A stretch of DNA of 64,000 nt from Ciceribacter ferrooxidans. GTDB taxonomy: Bacteria > Pseudomonadota > Alphaproteobacteria > Rhizobiales > Rhizobiaceae. The notes beneath the pieces are model-generated. The model worked only from the letters and a program-made list of their open reading frames with translations. It made no database searches and was not told the DNA's origin. Positions 29,482-37,466 of this stretch are shown here, in pieces. The stretch lies in contig NZ_SDVB01000238.1 in assembly GCF_004137355.1 (NCBI RefSeq), forward strand, positions 62,001 through 126,000, written 5' to 3'. How positions within the stretch are numbered: position 1 is the stretch's first letter; each line of letters opens with the position of its first letter. The position numbers and the translations under genes were made by a program.

Positions 29482-30471
29482 ATGATGCGGCAATACGGAA
29501 AATTCTTCGGGATACTGGCGATCGCGCTTGCGGTCGTCGTCAGCGTGGCCGATCTCGCGGAGGCGCGACGCGCCGGAAGCTTCGGCGGGTTCGGCAGCCG
29601 CGGCACCCGTACCTACAGCGCCCCGCCCGTCACCCGGACAGCACCCGCGCCGGCTTCCCCGATCGAACGCAGCATGACGCCGCAGAGCCAGGCCACCCGC
29701 CCCGCGACCGCCCCGAACCCGACGGGACGCACCGGTGGCCTGTTCGGCGGTCTCGCCGGCGGCCTGATGGGCGGCCTCCTGATGGGCGGCCTGTTCGGCA
29801 TGCTCCTCGGCCACGGCATGGGCGGTGGTTTCGGCTTCCTCGGCCTTCTGCTGCAGGGCGCGCTGATCTTCTTTGCCATCCGCTTCGCGATGCGCATGTT
29901 CGGTAATCGCGAGACGGCCTATTCCGGCGCCGGTTCCTCGGCCCGCAGCAATGTCGCGAGCGGCCCCGGCTTTCATATCCCGCGCATGGGCGGCGTCGAT
30001 TTCGGCGGCTCGCCGGCATCCGCCGCGCCGCGCGCACCGTCCGCCTCCGCCGACGAGATCGGCATCAGCCAGGCGGACCTCGACCGCTTCGACGGCCTGC
30101 TCAAGGAAATGCAGACAGCCTACATGGCCGAGGACTATTCCGCGCTCCGCCGCATCACCACGCCGGAAGCGATGTCCTATCTCGCCGAGGAGCTGAGCGA
30201 GAACGCCACCAAGGGCGTGAAGAACGAGGTGCGCGACGTCCGCCTGCTGCAGGGTGATGTCGCCGAAGCCTGGCGCGAGGGCAATGTCGACTATGCGACC
30301 GTCGCCATGCGCTACGAGAGCATCGACGTCCTGCGCGACCGCGCCACCGGCAAGGTGGTGAGCGGCGACCCGGACAATCTCTCCGAATCGACCGAGATAT
30401 GGACCTTCGTCCGCCGGCCCGGAACCGACTGGCAGATTTCCGCCATCCAGGCGACGGGCGAGGCCGAGTAG
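29482..30471 (+). CDS. Tim44-domain-containing membrane protein
   Basis: A 329-residue protein: signal/TM segment (residues 5-28), an Ala/Pro/Thr-rich linker with GGFGSRGTRTYSAPP, a Gly-rich hydrophobic hairpin (GGLFGGLAGGLMGGLLMGGL and FLGLLLQGALIFFAIRFAM, about 85-140), and a C-terminal Tim44-like domain with DEIGISQADLDRFDGLLKEMQTAYMAEDYSAL and ESTEIWTFVRRPGTDWQISAIQA. The bacterial Tim44-like proteins are little understood. Start taken at the first of two ATGs (29482/29485) after AGGAAGG. Confidence 0.85.
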   Translation: MMRQYGKFFGILAIALAVVVSVADLAEARRAGSFGGFGSRGTRTYSAPPVTRTAPAPASPIERSMTPQSQATRPATAPNPTGRTGGLFGGLAGGLMGGLLMGGLFGMLLGHGMGGGFGFLGLLLQGALIFFAIRFAMRMFGNRETAYSGAGSSARSNVASGPGFHIPRMGGVDFGGSPASAAPRAPSASADEIGISQADLDRFDGLLKEMQTAYMAEDYSALRRITTPEAMSYLAEELSENATKGVKNEVRDVRLLQGDVAEAWREGNVDYATVAMRYESIDVLRDRATGKVVSGDPDNLSESTEIWTFVRRPGTDWQISAIQATGEAE

Positions 30472-30490
30472 GGCTGCCGGTCCGGGATTG

Positions 30491-30730
30491 CCTCTTCTCC
30501 CCGCCGGGGAGAAGAGGAACGGACATCGCTCATCCAGACCAGATCAAATGCGGCAGGAAGGACATTGGTGGCCTGTCGCATGCGAACGAGGTTCCCGTCA
30601 TGCCGGGCTCGACCCGGCATCCAGTCGCGCGATGTCCATCGCGCGGAAAGACGTCTTCGCTCTTATAAGAATGAGTTCTTTCGGCTCGCCGACGCTCGCC
30701 GTCGGGATCCCGGATCAAGTCCGGGATGAC
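30491..30730. repeat. Palindromic intergenic repeats (RIME-like and related)
   Basis: The 325-bp gap 30472-30796 holds no gene. It contains: a 12-bp-armed palindrome at 30491-30517 whose core TTCTCCCCGCCGGGGAGAA recurs at 35549 and 35665; TGCCGGG-CTCGA-CCCGGCA at 30601-30619; GCGCGATG-TC-CATCGCGC at 30626-30643; TCTTATAAGA at 30661-30670; and ATCCCGGA-TCAAG-TCCGGGAT at 30707-30727. Similar palindromes are dispersed in many rhizobial genomes. They could terminate transcription between the converging genes. Confidence 0.75.
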
Positions 30731-30796
30731 GGCGAATGAGGGGCTGTACCGACCAAAGGCGGAGGAGGTGGCCCTGTCCACCCCGCGCCGTCCTTC

Positions 30797-31375
30797 TCAA
30801 TCCGGGCAGCTCTGCAGCTGGCGGGCGTAAGTATAGGTGATCTCGGTGAAGCGCTTGGCGCCGGAGAGCGCCTCGCTGTTGTTCCTCCAGCTGCCCTTGG
30901 CGTAGCCGGCATGGCCGGAATGGTAGGCGAGGTAGAGCTGGTAGGGATCGTTGAGCGGGATGCCGTTCTTCATCGCGCTTTCGCGGTGATACCAGGCGAT
31001 GAAGGACATCGCGTCGGAGAAATCGGTGCGCCGTGCCGACCAGCGTCCGGTCTCGCGCTGATAGCGCTCCCAGGTGCCGTCGAGCGCCTGCGAATAGCCG
31101 TAGGCCGTCGATTTGCGTTTCCACGGAATGAAACCGAGGAGCTTGGTGCGCGGCGGGCGCGCATTGTGCTTGAAATTCGATTCCGTGTAGATCGTCGCCA
31201 TCAGGATCGGCACGGGCACGCCGTATTCCCGTTCGGCACCCTTTGCCGCCCGTCGCCAATTGTTGAACAGCCCGTCACGCTGCTCGAATATCGCGCAGGC
31301 ATTTCGGGTCTGGCTCGGCGGTTTCGCACAAGCGGTCAATGCCAGCAGAAGGCCAACGACAATTACGCCACGCAT
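30797..31375 (-). CDS. Lipoprotein with lytic-transglycosylase (SLT) fold
   Basis: A 192-residue lipoprotein with lipobox LTAC (Cys16) and an SLT-like domain: the catalytic Glu is in ATIYTESNFKHNA, followed by GYSQALDGTWERYQ and YLAYHSGHAGYAKGSW. This subgroup resembles EtgA/conjugal-transfer-like transglycosylases but is found alone in rhizobial chromosomes. GAGGAT precedes the ATG. It is divergent from the KpsC-like gene. Confidence 0.87.
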   Translation of the reverse strand: MRGVIVVGLLLALTACAKPPSQTRNACAIFEQRDGLFNNWRRAAKGAEREYGVPVPILMATIYTESNFKHNARPPRTKLLGFIPWKRKSTAYGYSQALDGTWERYQRETGRWSARRTDFSDAMSFIAWYHRESAMKNGIPLNDPYQLYLAYHSGHAGYAKGSWRNNSEALSGAKRFTEITYTYARQLQSCPD

Positions 31376-31544
31376 CGCTAATCCTCACTTCGACTGGCAA
31401 TCCTATTAGGTAAAATTTAACGAAAGGTTTTCCGATCGGCGTTTTGCGTCGTCGTGCTGCTTCGCGGCCGGAACTGGCGGATCGCGTGAAGACAGGGTAA
31501 AGGCAGTTTCAGGTTGTCCGTGGCCAGCGAGCAAGGAACATTCA

Positions 31545-32855
31545 ATGAGCACCCGGCCGACGCCCCTGCCGGTCGTCGCCTTCCATATCCACCAGTGGAA
31601 AAGGCGGCTGCTGGAGGCCTATTTTCCGGAATGGCGCTTCCACTACATCCCCTTTCACCTCGGTGACGACGAGTTCCGCACCGTCTGGGCGCCGCGGATC
31701 GCCGCGCTCGGAAAGACCGCCTTCGTGGTCTGGGGGCCGAACCTGCCGGAGGCGGCGCGCGCCTACGCAGCGGCGCACGACATTCCGGTCCACTTCGTCG
31801 AGGACGGCTTCCTGCGCTCGCTGCAGTCGAGCGCCGGGCAGAGCGCGCCCTTCTCGCTGACGGTCGACGGCAGGCGCCCCTATTTCGACGCCCGCGGCCC
31901 GTCCGACCTCGAGAACCTCCTGAAGACCCATGATTTCGAGGCCGATCCGGCGCTTCTGTCGCGGGCGAGCGCCGGGATCGCCGCGCTGCTCGAGAGCCGG
32001 GTCAGCAAGTACAACGCGCCACAGGCCGCGCGGACCGCACCGGCAACAGGTGACGGACGCCGCAGCGTGCTGGTGGTCGGGCAGGTGGAGGACGACGCCT
32101 CGATCCGCTTCGGCTGCGACCGGCTCTTCCGCAACAACGATCTCGTGCGGCTGGCGGCTCAGGAAAATCCCGGCGCCCGCATCGTCTACAAGCCGCATCC
32201 CGACGTGCTGAAAGGCGTGCGCAAGGCGCAGTCCGATCCGAAGGCGGTCGCGCATCTCTGCGAGATCCTGACCGATCCGGTCCCGCTCCCGGACGTGCTG
32301 GAGGCTGCCGACCACGTCTACACCATCACCTCGCTCGCCGGCTTCGAGGCGCTCTTGCGCCGCAAGCCGGTGACGGTGATCGGTTCGCCCTTCTATGCGG
32401 GCTGGGGCCTCACGGACGACCGGCAGGCCAATCCGCGCCGCGGCCGCAAGCTCAGCCTCGAGGCGCTGTTTGCCGGCGTCTATCTCCTCTATCCGCGCTA
32501 TTTCGATCCGCTGACGGGTGCGGCAAGCAGTTTCGAGGCGTGCCTCGCACAGATGGTCGCGTGGCGCGAGGAGGGTGTGCCGGCGGAAAGCCGTCGGCTC
32601 GTCGGCACGCGCCGCCGCGCCGCACCCTGGCGGCCTTCCGGTCCCTACGGTTTGCTCGGCTGGCGGCATCTCCTGCCGCCGCTGGTCGCACCGCTCGTCG
32701 CGCGCCTCGGCTCGGCCGAAGATGCGGCAAGCTACAGGTCCGACCCGATCGGCTTCTTCCGGGAGCTTTCCGATCCCGGTTTCCGCAGGCTCGGGCGGCT
32801 CCTCTATCCCTTCGACGACGACCGCTTTGCGGACGGCTTCGACCGGGCGCCCTAG
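31545..32855 (+). CDS. KpsC-like capsular polysaccharide glycosyltransferase
   Basis: A 436-residue single-domain relative of KpsC/KpsS (capsule synthesis family; rhizobial LpsZ/RkpJ are of this type), beta-Kdo transferases acting on the lipid primer of capsular polysaccharides. Visible motifs are HFVEDGFLRSLQ, LVVGQVEDDASIRFG, RIVYKPHPDVL and YTITSLAGFEALLRRKPVTV followed by SPFYAGWGLTDD. KpsC proper has two such modules; this has one. No other capsule genes are nearby. Its TAG stop shares a CTAG with the convergent arsC stop. Confidence 0.83.
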   Translation: MSTRPTPLPVVAFHIHQWKRRLLEAYFPEWRFHYIPFHLGDDEFRTVWAPRIAALGKTAFVVWGPNLPEAARAYAAAHDIPVHFVEDGFLRSLQSSAGQSAPFSLTVDGRRPYFDARGPSDLENLLKTHDFEADPALLSRASAGIAALLESRVSKYNAPQAARTAPATGDGRRSVLVVGQVEDDASIRFGCDRLFRNNDLVRLAAQENPGARIVYKPHPDVLKGVRKAQSDPKAVAHLCEILTDPVPLPDVLEAADHVYTITSLAGFEALLRRKPVTVIGSPFYAGWGLTDDRQANPRRGRKLSLEALFAGVYLLYPRYFDPLTGAASSFEACLAQMVAWREEGVPAESRRLVGTRRRAAPWRPSGPYGLLGWRHLLPPLVAPLVARLGSAEDAASYRSDPIGFFRELSDPGFRRLGRLLYPFDDDRFADGFDRAP

Positions 32856-33274
32856 AGGCGCTCGCCGCTCTCGCCGAGAACCTGTTCGCCGTCCTCCTTG
32901 GCGAAGGCGCCCTTGAAGGCGTCTGCCGGCAGGATGTCGAGCACCGCTTCCGAGGGCCGGCAGAGCCGCGTGCCGAGCGGCGTCACCACGAAGGGCCGGT
33001 TGATCAGGATCGGATGGGCGAGCATGGCGTCCAGCAATTGCGCGTCGGTGAGCGCCGGGTCGTCGAGGCCGAGCTCGGCATAGGGCGTGCCCTTCTCGCG
33101 GATCGCCTCGCGCACGGAGAGCCCCGCGTCGCGGATCATCGCGGCAAGCTCTTCCCGGCCGGGCGGAGTCTTCAGGTATTCAACGACCGTCGGCTCGATG
33201 CCGGCGTGGCGGATCAGCGCCAGCGTGTTGCGCGAGGTGCCGCAGGCGGGGTTGTGGTAGATGGTCACGTTCAT
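32852..33274 (-). CDS. arsC: Arsenate reductase, glutaredoxin-dependent type
   Basis: A 140-residue ArsC/Spx-family protein that reduces arsenate to arsenite using glutathione/glutaredoxin. The catalytic Cys11 lies in YHNPACGTSRNTLALI, and VVEYLKTPP and RPFVVTPLGTRLCRP are family features. The ATG at 33274 is two bases after the acr3 stop; the longer open frame upstream overlaps acr3 and is not family-like. Last gene of the ars operon. Confidence 0.93.
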   Translation of the reverse strand: MNVTIYHNPACGTSRNTLALIRHAGIEPTVVEYLKTPPGREELAAMIRDAGLSVREAIREKGTPYAELGLDDPALTDAQLLDAMLAHPILINRPFVVTPLGTRLCRPSEAVLDILPADAFKGAFAKEDGEQVLGESGERL

Positions 33275-33276
33275 CT

Positions 33277-34335
33277 TCAGGCCTTTTCGGTGGAGATGCC
33301 GCGGGAGACGGCGGCGCCGCGTTCGTACCATCCCTTGCTGCGGTTGACGATCCAGACGACCGACAGCATGACCGGAACCTCGATCAGCACGCCGACGACG
33401 GTGGCGAGTGCCGCACCCGACTGGAAGCCGAACAGGCTGATCGCCGCGGCGACGGCGAGCTCGAAGAAGTTCGAGGCACCGATGAGGGCGGACGGGCCGG
33501 CGACGCAGTGCTCCTCGCCGGACCAGCGGTTGAGGAGATAGGCGAGCCCGGAATTGAAATAGACCTGGATCAGGATCGGCACGGCGAGCAGGCCGATGAC
33601 CGCCGGCTGCGCGATGATCTGTTCACCCTGGAAGCCGAAGAGCAAGACCAGTGTCGCAAGCAGCGAGACGAGCGACAGCGGCTGCAGTTTCGCGAGCAGG
33701 CGCTCCAGCCGGATCGGTGTGCCGGCGGCAAGCAGCCGGCGCCGCAGGAGCTGTGCCACCGCGACGGGGATGACGATATAGAGCACCACCGAGAGCACCA
33801 GCGTGTCCCACGGGACGGTGATCGCCGAGAGCCCGAGCAGCAGCGCCACGATCGGCGCGAAGGCGACGACCATGATCGCGTCGTTCAGCGCCACCTGCGT
33901 CAGGGTGAAATGCGGCTCGCCCTTCGTCAGGTTGGACCAGACGAAGACCATCGCCGTGCAGGGTGCGGCGGCGAGGATGATGAGGCCGGCGATGTAGGAA
34001 TCGATCTGACCCGCCGGCAGGTAGGGGCGGAAGAGCCAGCCGACGAAGAGCCAGCCGAGCAGCGCCATCGAGAAGGGCTTGACCGCCCAGTTGACCAGCA
34101 GGGTGACGCCGATGCCGCGCCAGTGGCGGCCGACTTCGGCCAGCGCTGCGAAGTCGATCTTCAGCAGCATCGGCACGATCATCAGCCAGATCAGCACGGC
34201 GACCGGCAGGTTCACCTTGGCGACTTCCAGCGCGCCGATCGCGTGAAAGAGCGGCGGGAAGAGATGGCCGAGCGCGATGCCGGCGACGATGCAGAGGCCG
34301 ACCCAGACGGTCAGGTAGCGTTCGAACGTGGACAT
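33277..34335 (-). CDS. acr3: Arsenite efflux transporter Acr3
   Basis: A 352-residue ten-TM carrier that expels arsenite. The conserved thiolate C126 lies in AAAPCTAMVFVWSNL and the sequence GASNFFELAVAAAISLFG is in the second half. The start codon overlaps the preceding arsC stop by one base. Sometimes named arsB in annotations, though unrelated to E. coli ArsB. Confidence 0.95.
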   Translation of the reverse strand: MSTFERYLTVWVGLCIVAGIALGHLFPPLFHAIGALEVAKVNLPVAVLIWLMIVPMLLKIDFAALAEVGRHWRGIGVTLLVNWAVKPFSMALLGWLFVGWLFRPYLPAGQIDSYIAGLIILAAAPCTAMVFVWSNLTKGEPHFTLTQVALNDAIMVVAFAPIVALLLGLSAITVPWDTLVLSVVLYIVIPVAVAQLLRRRLLAAGTPIRLERLLAKLQPLSLVSLLATLVLLFGFQGEQIIAQPAVIGLLAVPILIQVYFNSGLAYLLNRWSGEEHCVAGPSALIGASNFFELAVAAAISLFGFQSGAALATVVGVLIEVPVMLSVVWIVNRSKGWYERGAAVSRGISTEKA

Positions 34336-34877
34336 CAGGCGACCTTTCCGCCGGCCGTATCGGCCGCTGCATGGCTTGCGCCCTCCATGGCGCCGATCTG
34401 CTTCAGCCGGGTCTGCAGCGCGAGCTTGTCGATCGAGGAAAGCGGCAGGCTGGTGAAGACGGTGATGCGGTTCTTCAGGAAGCGGGCGGCCTGGCCGAAG
34501 GCGCGTTCCTTATCGAGATCGGAGCCCTCGACGGCGGCCGGGTCCTCGACGCCCCAGTGGGCGGTCATCGGATGGCCGGGCCAGACCGGGCAGGCCTCGC
34601 CGGCGGCGTTGTCGCAGACGGTGAAGATGAAATCGATCTCCGGCGCGCCGGGCTCGGCGAACTCGTCCCAGCTCTTCGAGCGGTAGCCGTCGGTCGGATA
34701 GCCGAGGGCGGCGAGCGTCTTCAGCGCCAGCGGATGCACCTCGCCCTTCGGCCGGCTGCCGGCGGAGAAGGTGCGGAAGCGTCCGTTCCCCTCCTTCGCC
34801 AGGATCGCCTCGGCGAGAATGGAGCGGGCGGAATTGCCCGTGCAGAGGAAGAGCACGTTGTAGATCCTGTCGGTCAT
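34335..34877 (-). CDS. arsC: Arsenate reductase, thioredoxin-dependent (LMW-phosphatase fold)
   Basis: A 180-residue low-molecular-weight phosphatase-like protein. The P-loop CTGNSARS has nucleophile C12 and R18 (Cx5R), and the redox pair C88 and C96 (FTVCDNAAGEACPVWPG) matches the intramolecular relay of thioredoxin-coupled ArsC. It therefore duplicates the activity of the unrelated glutaredoxin-type arsC at the end of the same operon. First structural gene, 37 bp after arsR. Confidence 0.93.
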   Translation of the reverse strand: MTDRIYNVLFLCTGNSARSILAEAILAKEGNGRFRTFSAGSRPKGEVHPLALKTLAALGYPTDGYRSKSWDEFAEPGAPEIDFIFTVCDNAAGEACPVWPGHPMTAHWGVEDPAAVEGSDLDKERAFGQAARFLKNRITVFTSLPLSSIDKLALQTRLKQIGAMEGASHAAADTAGGKVA

Positions 34878-34914
34878 GGTCGTCGTCCGTCGGTTGTTTG
34901 CGGCGTGAGGGCGG

Positions 34915-35268
34915 TCATTGTGCGCGGGCCGCCGGCGGGCAGCAGGGCGCGAGGTCGGCGATCAGCGGCGCGCAGAGTTCGGCATTGCCGCCGCAGCAGT
35001 CCTTGAGGAGATAAAGCGTCATCGCCCGGAAGCGGGCGAGATCGGCGCGGTAGAGGATCGACCGGCCCTGCCGCTCGCCCGTCACCAGCCCCGCCTGGGC
35101 CAGCGTCGAAAGATGCGCCGACATGGTGTTCTGCGGCACGCCGGCAAGCCGCGCCAGCTCTCCCGCCGGCACGCCGTCCGGTTCCCGCGCCACCAGCAGG
35201 CGAAAGGTCTGCAGCCGTGTCGGCTGGGCAAGGGCGGCCAGCGCCGCGATGACGTTCTTCTCATCCAT
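34915..35268 (-). CDS. arsR: ArsR-family arsenite-responsive repressor
   Basis: A 117-residue winged-helix repressor (HTH around LARLAGVPQNTMSAHLSTLAQAGLV). It lacks the helix-3 CxC of E. coli ArsR; instead it has C-terminal cysteines C91, C92 and C99 (KDCCGGNAELC) and C109, C110, similar to the C-terminal As(III) site described for Acidithiobacillus/Agrobacterium-type ArsR. First gene of the minus-strand ars operon and probably its autorepressor. Confidence 0.92.
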   Translation of the reverse strand: MDEKNVIAALAALAQPTRLQTFRLLVAREPDGVPAGELARLAGVPQNTMSAHLSTLAQAGLVTGERQGRSILYRADLARFRAMTLYLLKDCCGGNAELCAPLIADLAPCCPPAARAQ

Positions 35269-35330
35269 ATATCCAGAATAATGGATGGATTGGCTGTGTC
35301 AAGGCAGGAGAGGGGCCGCATGTCGGTGCG

Positions 35331-35690
35331 ACCCCCACCTCCCCCTTGAGGGGGGAGGTCGCGCGGAACGCGCGGGTGGGGGTGACGACATCACGGATCA
35401 CCCCATCCCGGACCTGCGGTCCTCCGGGTTGAGCCGCGTGTCTCAACCCGTTCTTCGAACCCCGCCGCAAGGGGAGGGTGAACCCCGCCGCGTCTCTTTC
35501 CTCGCGCTCGAAGACCGGCCGTGCCCGCGGCGACGTCGCGCTCTCCCTCTTCTCCCCGCCGGGGAGAAGTGCCGAGCGGAGCGAGGCGATGAGGGGGCGG
35601 GATGGCACCGCGCAAACTATCTGGCGAGGGCGAGCAAGGCCCCCCTCATCCGGCCTTCGGCCACCTTCTCCCCGCCGGGGAGAAGGGGAA
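35331..35690. repeat. Cluster of rhizobial palindromic repeats downstream-facing arsR
   Basis: 35331-35383 folds into nested arms: ACCCCCAC with GTGGGGGT (outer), CCTCCCCC with GGGGGAGG, and GCGCG with CGCGC. Then two copies of the palindrome core TTCTCCCCGCCGGGGAGAA lie at 35549-35569 and 35665-35685; the flanking GATGAGGGGG / CCCCCTCAT segments show they are inverted relative to each other, as in RIME-type mosaic elements. No gene is supported here. Confidence 0.75.
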
Positions 35691-35759
35691 AACCGCCCCC
35701 CCCCACTGCGGCTCACCGCAAAAATTCCCCAACAAAATCAATCCACGACATCCTTTTTC

Positions 35760-36447
35760 ATTCACCCCCTTCCGACCTGTCGTAGAATCAACCCGTTCCG
35801 CCATCGGATACACCGGACCATGCGAAGTCCGGCGAGGCGGGACCGGCGCCGGGGTGGACGACTGTCGCAGGTCGAAAGCTCCGGCCGCTGCAACGGTCTC
35901 CCTCCGCGGGAGGCGGAAGGCGAGAAGGTCCGGACCGGTTCGCCGTCACCGCCGCTAATGCGGGCGTGCCTTGGAGGCACACAGACAGGCGCCCTGGGAG
36001 CTTGAAAAAGCCCCCCGGCGAAAAGACGGCGGGGTGGAACGCGCGGCGGAAATGCCGCTCCTCCATCTGCCGGCGAGGGTCAGGCCGGACGGTACCATCC
36101 GGCGGGATCTTCCCGGGCCACCGGCCAGGCGTCAGCGAAGGTCCGTCACCGGACGGATGAGCGCTCGATGCCGATCCGCGCCGGCCGATGTCGAGACTTC
36201 AGAGTTTCGGCAAAGGCGCCGCCATGCCAGAGAGACGCATGCAGCGGGAAAGAACGCCGAACGGGGCGCCGCAAGGAGCCACATACTTGATACTCTGACA
36301 GGCCCCCTGCGGCGCCGCGTCCGAGACTGAAGTGACCCGACCCGGAGGGAGCGATCCCGACCGGCGGCGGAGCTTGAGGGATTTTTGACAGTCTGGCGGT
36401 ATCGGGGCGGCAATCAAGCCCTGGCATGGTCGCCCTGCGTGGACGGA
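35760..36447. other. Non-coding, hairpin-rich stretch between ars region and LysR gene
   Basis: No open frame here has family resemblance or a credible start. The stretch is very GC-rich with many small hairpins: CCTCC/GGAGG at 35901-35913, palindrome GGTCCGGACC at 35927, GTGCCT/AGGCAC at 35966-35980, GCGGC/GCCGC at 36043-36058, GCCGGA/TCCGGC at 36084-36103, GTCCG/CGGAC at 36141-36154, and a long stem at 36265-36316. It might encode a structured RNA or be decayed sequence; I cannot assign it. Confidence 0.45.
36265..36316. terminator. Long hairpin downstream of the LysR gene
   Basis: GGCGCCGCAAGG (36265-36276) pairs with CCCTGCGGCGCC (36305-36316) with one A/C mismatch, and GCC/GGC extends the stem inward past another mismatch; loop of 20 bases. 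On the minus strand it lies 132 bp past the LysR stop and is followed loosely by TTCTTT. A terminator role is possible. Confidence 0.4.
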
Positions 36448-37356
36448 TCAGGCACCCTCTCCGGTGCGGACCTGCGACAGGAGCCAGTTCTGGAAATCCG
36501 TGGCGAGCGAACTTCCCTTCATGTCCTCCGGCGTGACGATGTAGTAGCTGTTGTCGGTCGTAATCGGCCGGTCCATGACGGCCACGAGGCCGCCGGACTC
36601 GAGTTCGCCTTCGATCAGGTAGCGCGGGACGAGGGCGAATCCCATCCCGGCGACGGCCGCCTCGATGACCATGTTGAACTGGTCGAACCGGTTTCCATGA
36701 AACGCATCGAGGGCTTCGAGGCCGTTCATCGAGAACCATTCCCCCCACAGCCTCGGTCTCGTGGTGAGATGGAGAAGCGGCGCCCTGGACAGGTCGGAGG
36801 GAACCTCCGCCGGAAACCGCGCGACCAGCGCGGGGCTCGCGACCGGTACGATCGTCTCGCCGCAGAGATAGGTGCATACGGCATGCGCCCAGATCGGCTG
36901 CCCGTAATGGATGGCGACATCGAAGCGATCGACCCCGAAATCGAACGGTTCCGACCGCGATGCGACATTAACGACCGTGCCCGGATGCAGGTCGAGGAAT
37001 TCGGGCAGCCGCCGCACCAGCCATCGGCTTCCGAAGGTCGGCAGCGTCGCCACGGAAAGCACCTTCTTGCCGTCCGACGAGGCCTTGGCGCGCAGCACCA
37101 TGTCCTCGGTCCTTTCGAGCAGCTGCCGCACTTCCGGCAGAAGGACCTGCCCGGTGGCGGAGAGCACCACTCTCTGCCGGATGCGCTCGAAGAGCGTGAT
37201 GCCGAGCTGCTCTTCAAGCGCCCTGATCTGCCGGCTGACGGCGCTCTGGGTCAGGTTGAGCTCGGCGGCGGCCAGCGTGAAATTTCCGTGCCTGGCACAG
37301 CATTCGAAGGCCTGGAGGACGGTTATGTCCGGGATCATCGCGCGGTTGAGTTTCAT
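36448..37356 (-). CDS. LysR-family transcriptional regulator
   Basis: A 302-residue regulator with the N-terminal HTH (LQAFECCARHGNFTLAAAELNLTQSAVSRQIRALEEQLGITLFERI) and a periplasmic-binding-like effector domain. It is divergent from hglS by 110 bp, so it probably controls the four-gene lysine/2-aminoadipate operon in response to a pathway intermediate; it resembles GcvA-type regulators in length and in the domain boundary at about residue 90. Confidence 0.92.
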   Translation of the reverse strand: MKLNRAMIPDITVLQAFECCARHGNFTLAAAELNLTQSAVSRQIRALEEQLGITLFERIRQRVVLSATGQVLLPEVRQLLERTEDMVLRAKASSDGKKVLSVATLPTFGSRWLVRRLPEFLDLHPGTVVNVASRSEPFDFGVDRFDVAIHYGQPIWAHAVCTYLCGETIVPVASPALVARFPAEVPSDLSRAPLLHLTTRPRLWGEWFSMNGLEALDAFHGNRFDQFNMVIEAAVAGMGFALVPRYLIEGELESGGLVAVMDRPITTDNSYYIVTPEDMKGSSLATDFQNWLLSQVRTGEGA

Positions 37357-37402
37357 TCCGTTCTCGCATCAAGCCATCAGAAAGCGTCGCATTACAGCCC
37401 GA

Positions 37403-37426
37403 ATTCGCATCGGTATAGTGCAGAAT
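37403..37426. promoter_or_regulatory. Candidate LysR-type binding site
   Basis: Interrupted dyad ATTCGCA...TGCAGAAT (ATTC at 37403, GAAT ending 37426) in the divergent region between the LysR gene and hglS. It contains a T-N11-A core. About 41 bp upstream of the hglS ATG. Confidence 0.4.
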
Positions 37427-37466
37427 ATGAATGAACCGCCTGTAGTCAACTGCGAGTTGGGCCCCC

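Noticed and set aside
35261-35716. Minus-strand frame of about 150 codons upstream of arsR
   Set aside because: It consists of translated palindromic repeats and overlaps the arsR start; not credible as protein.
35860-36010. Possible cobalamin, SAH or RNase P RNA element in the GC-rich gap
   Set aside because: Diagnostic blocks (for example the B12 box or the RNase P GAGGAAAGTCC core) are absent on both strands.
36226-36310. Possible glycine-riboswitch-like segment (AGAGAG ... CGCCGAACGGGG ... ACTCTGACAGGC)
   Set aside because: The apparent consensus pieces sit inside a strong long hairpin that is incompatible with the aptamer fold, and no glycine-related gene follows.
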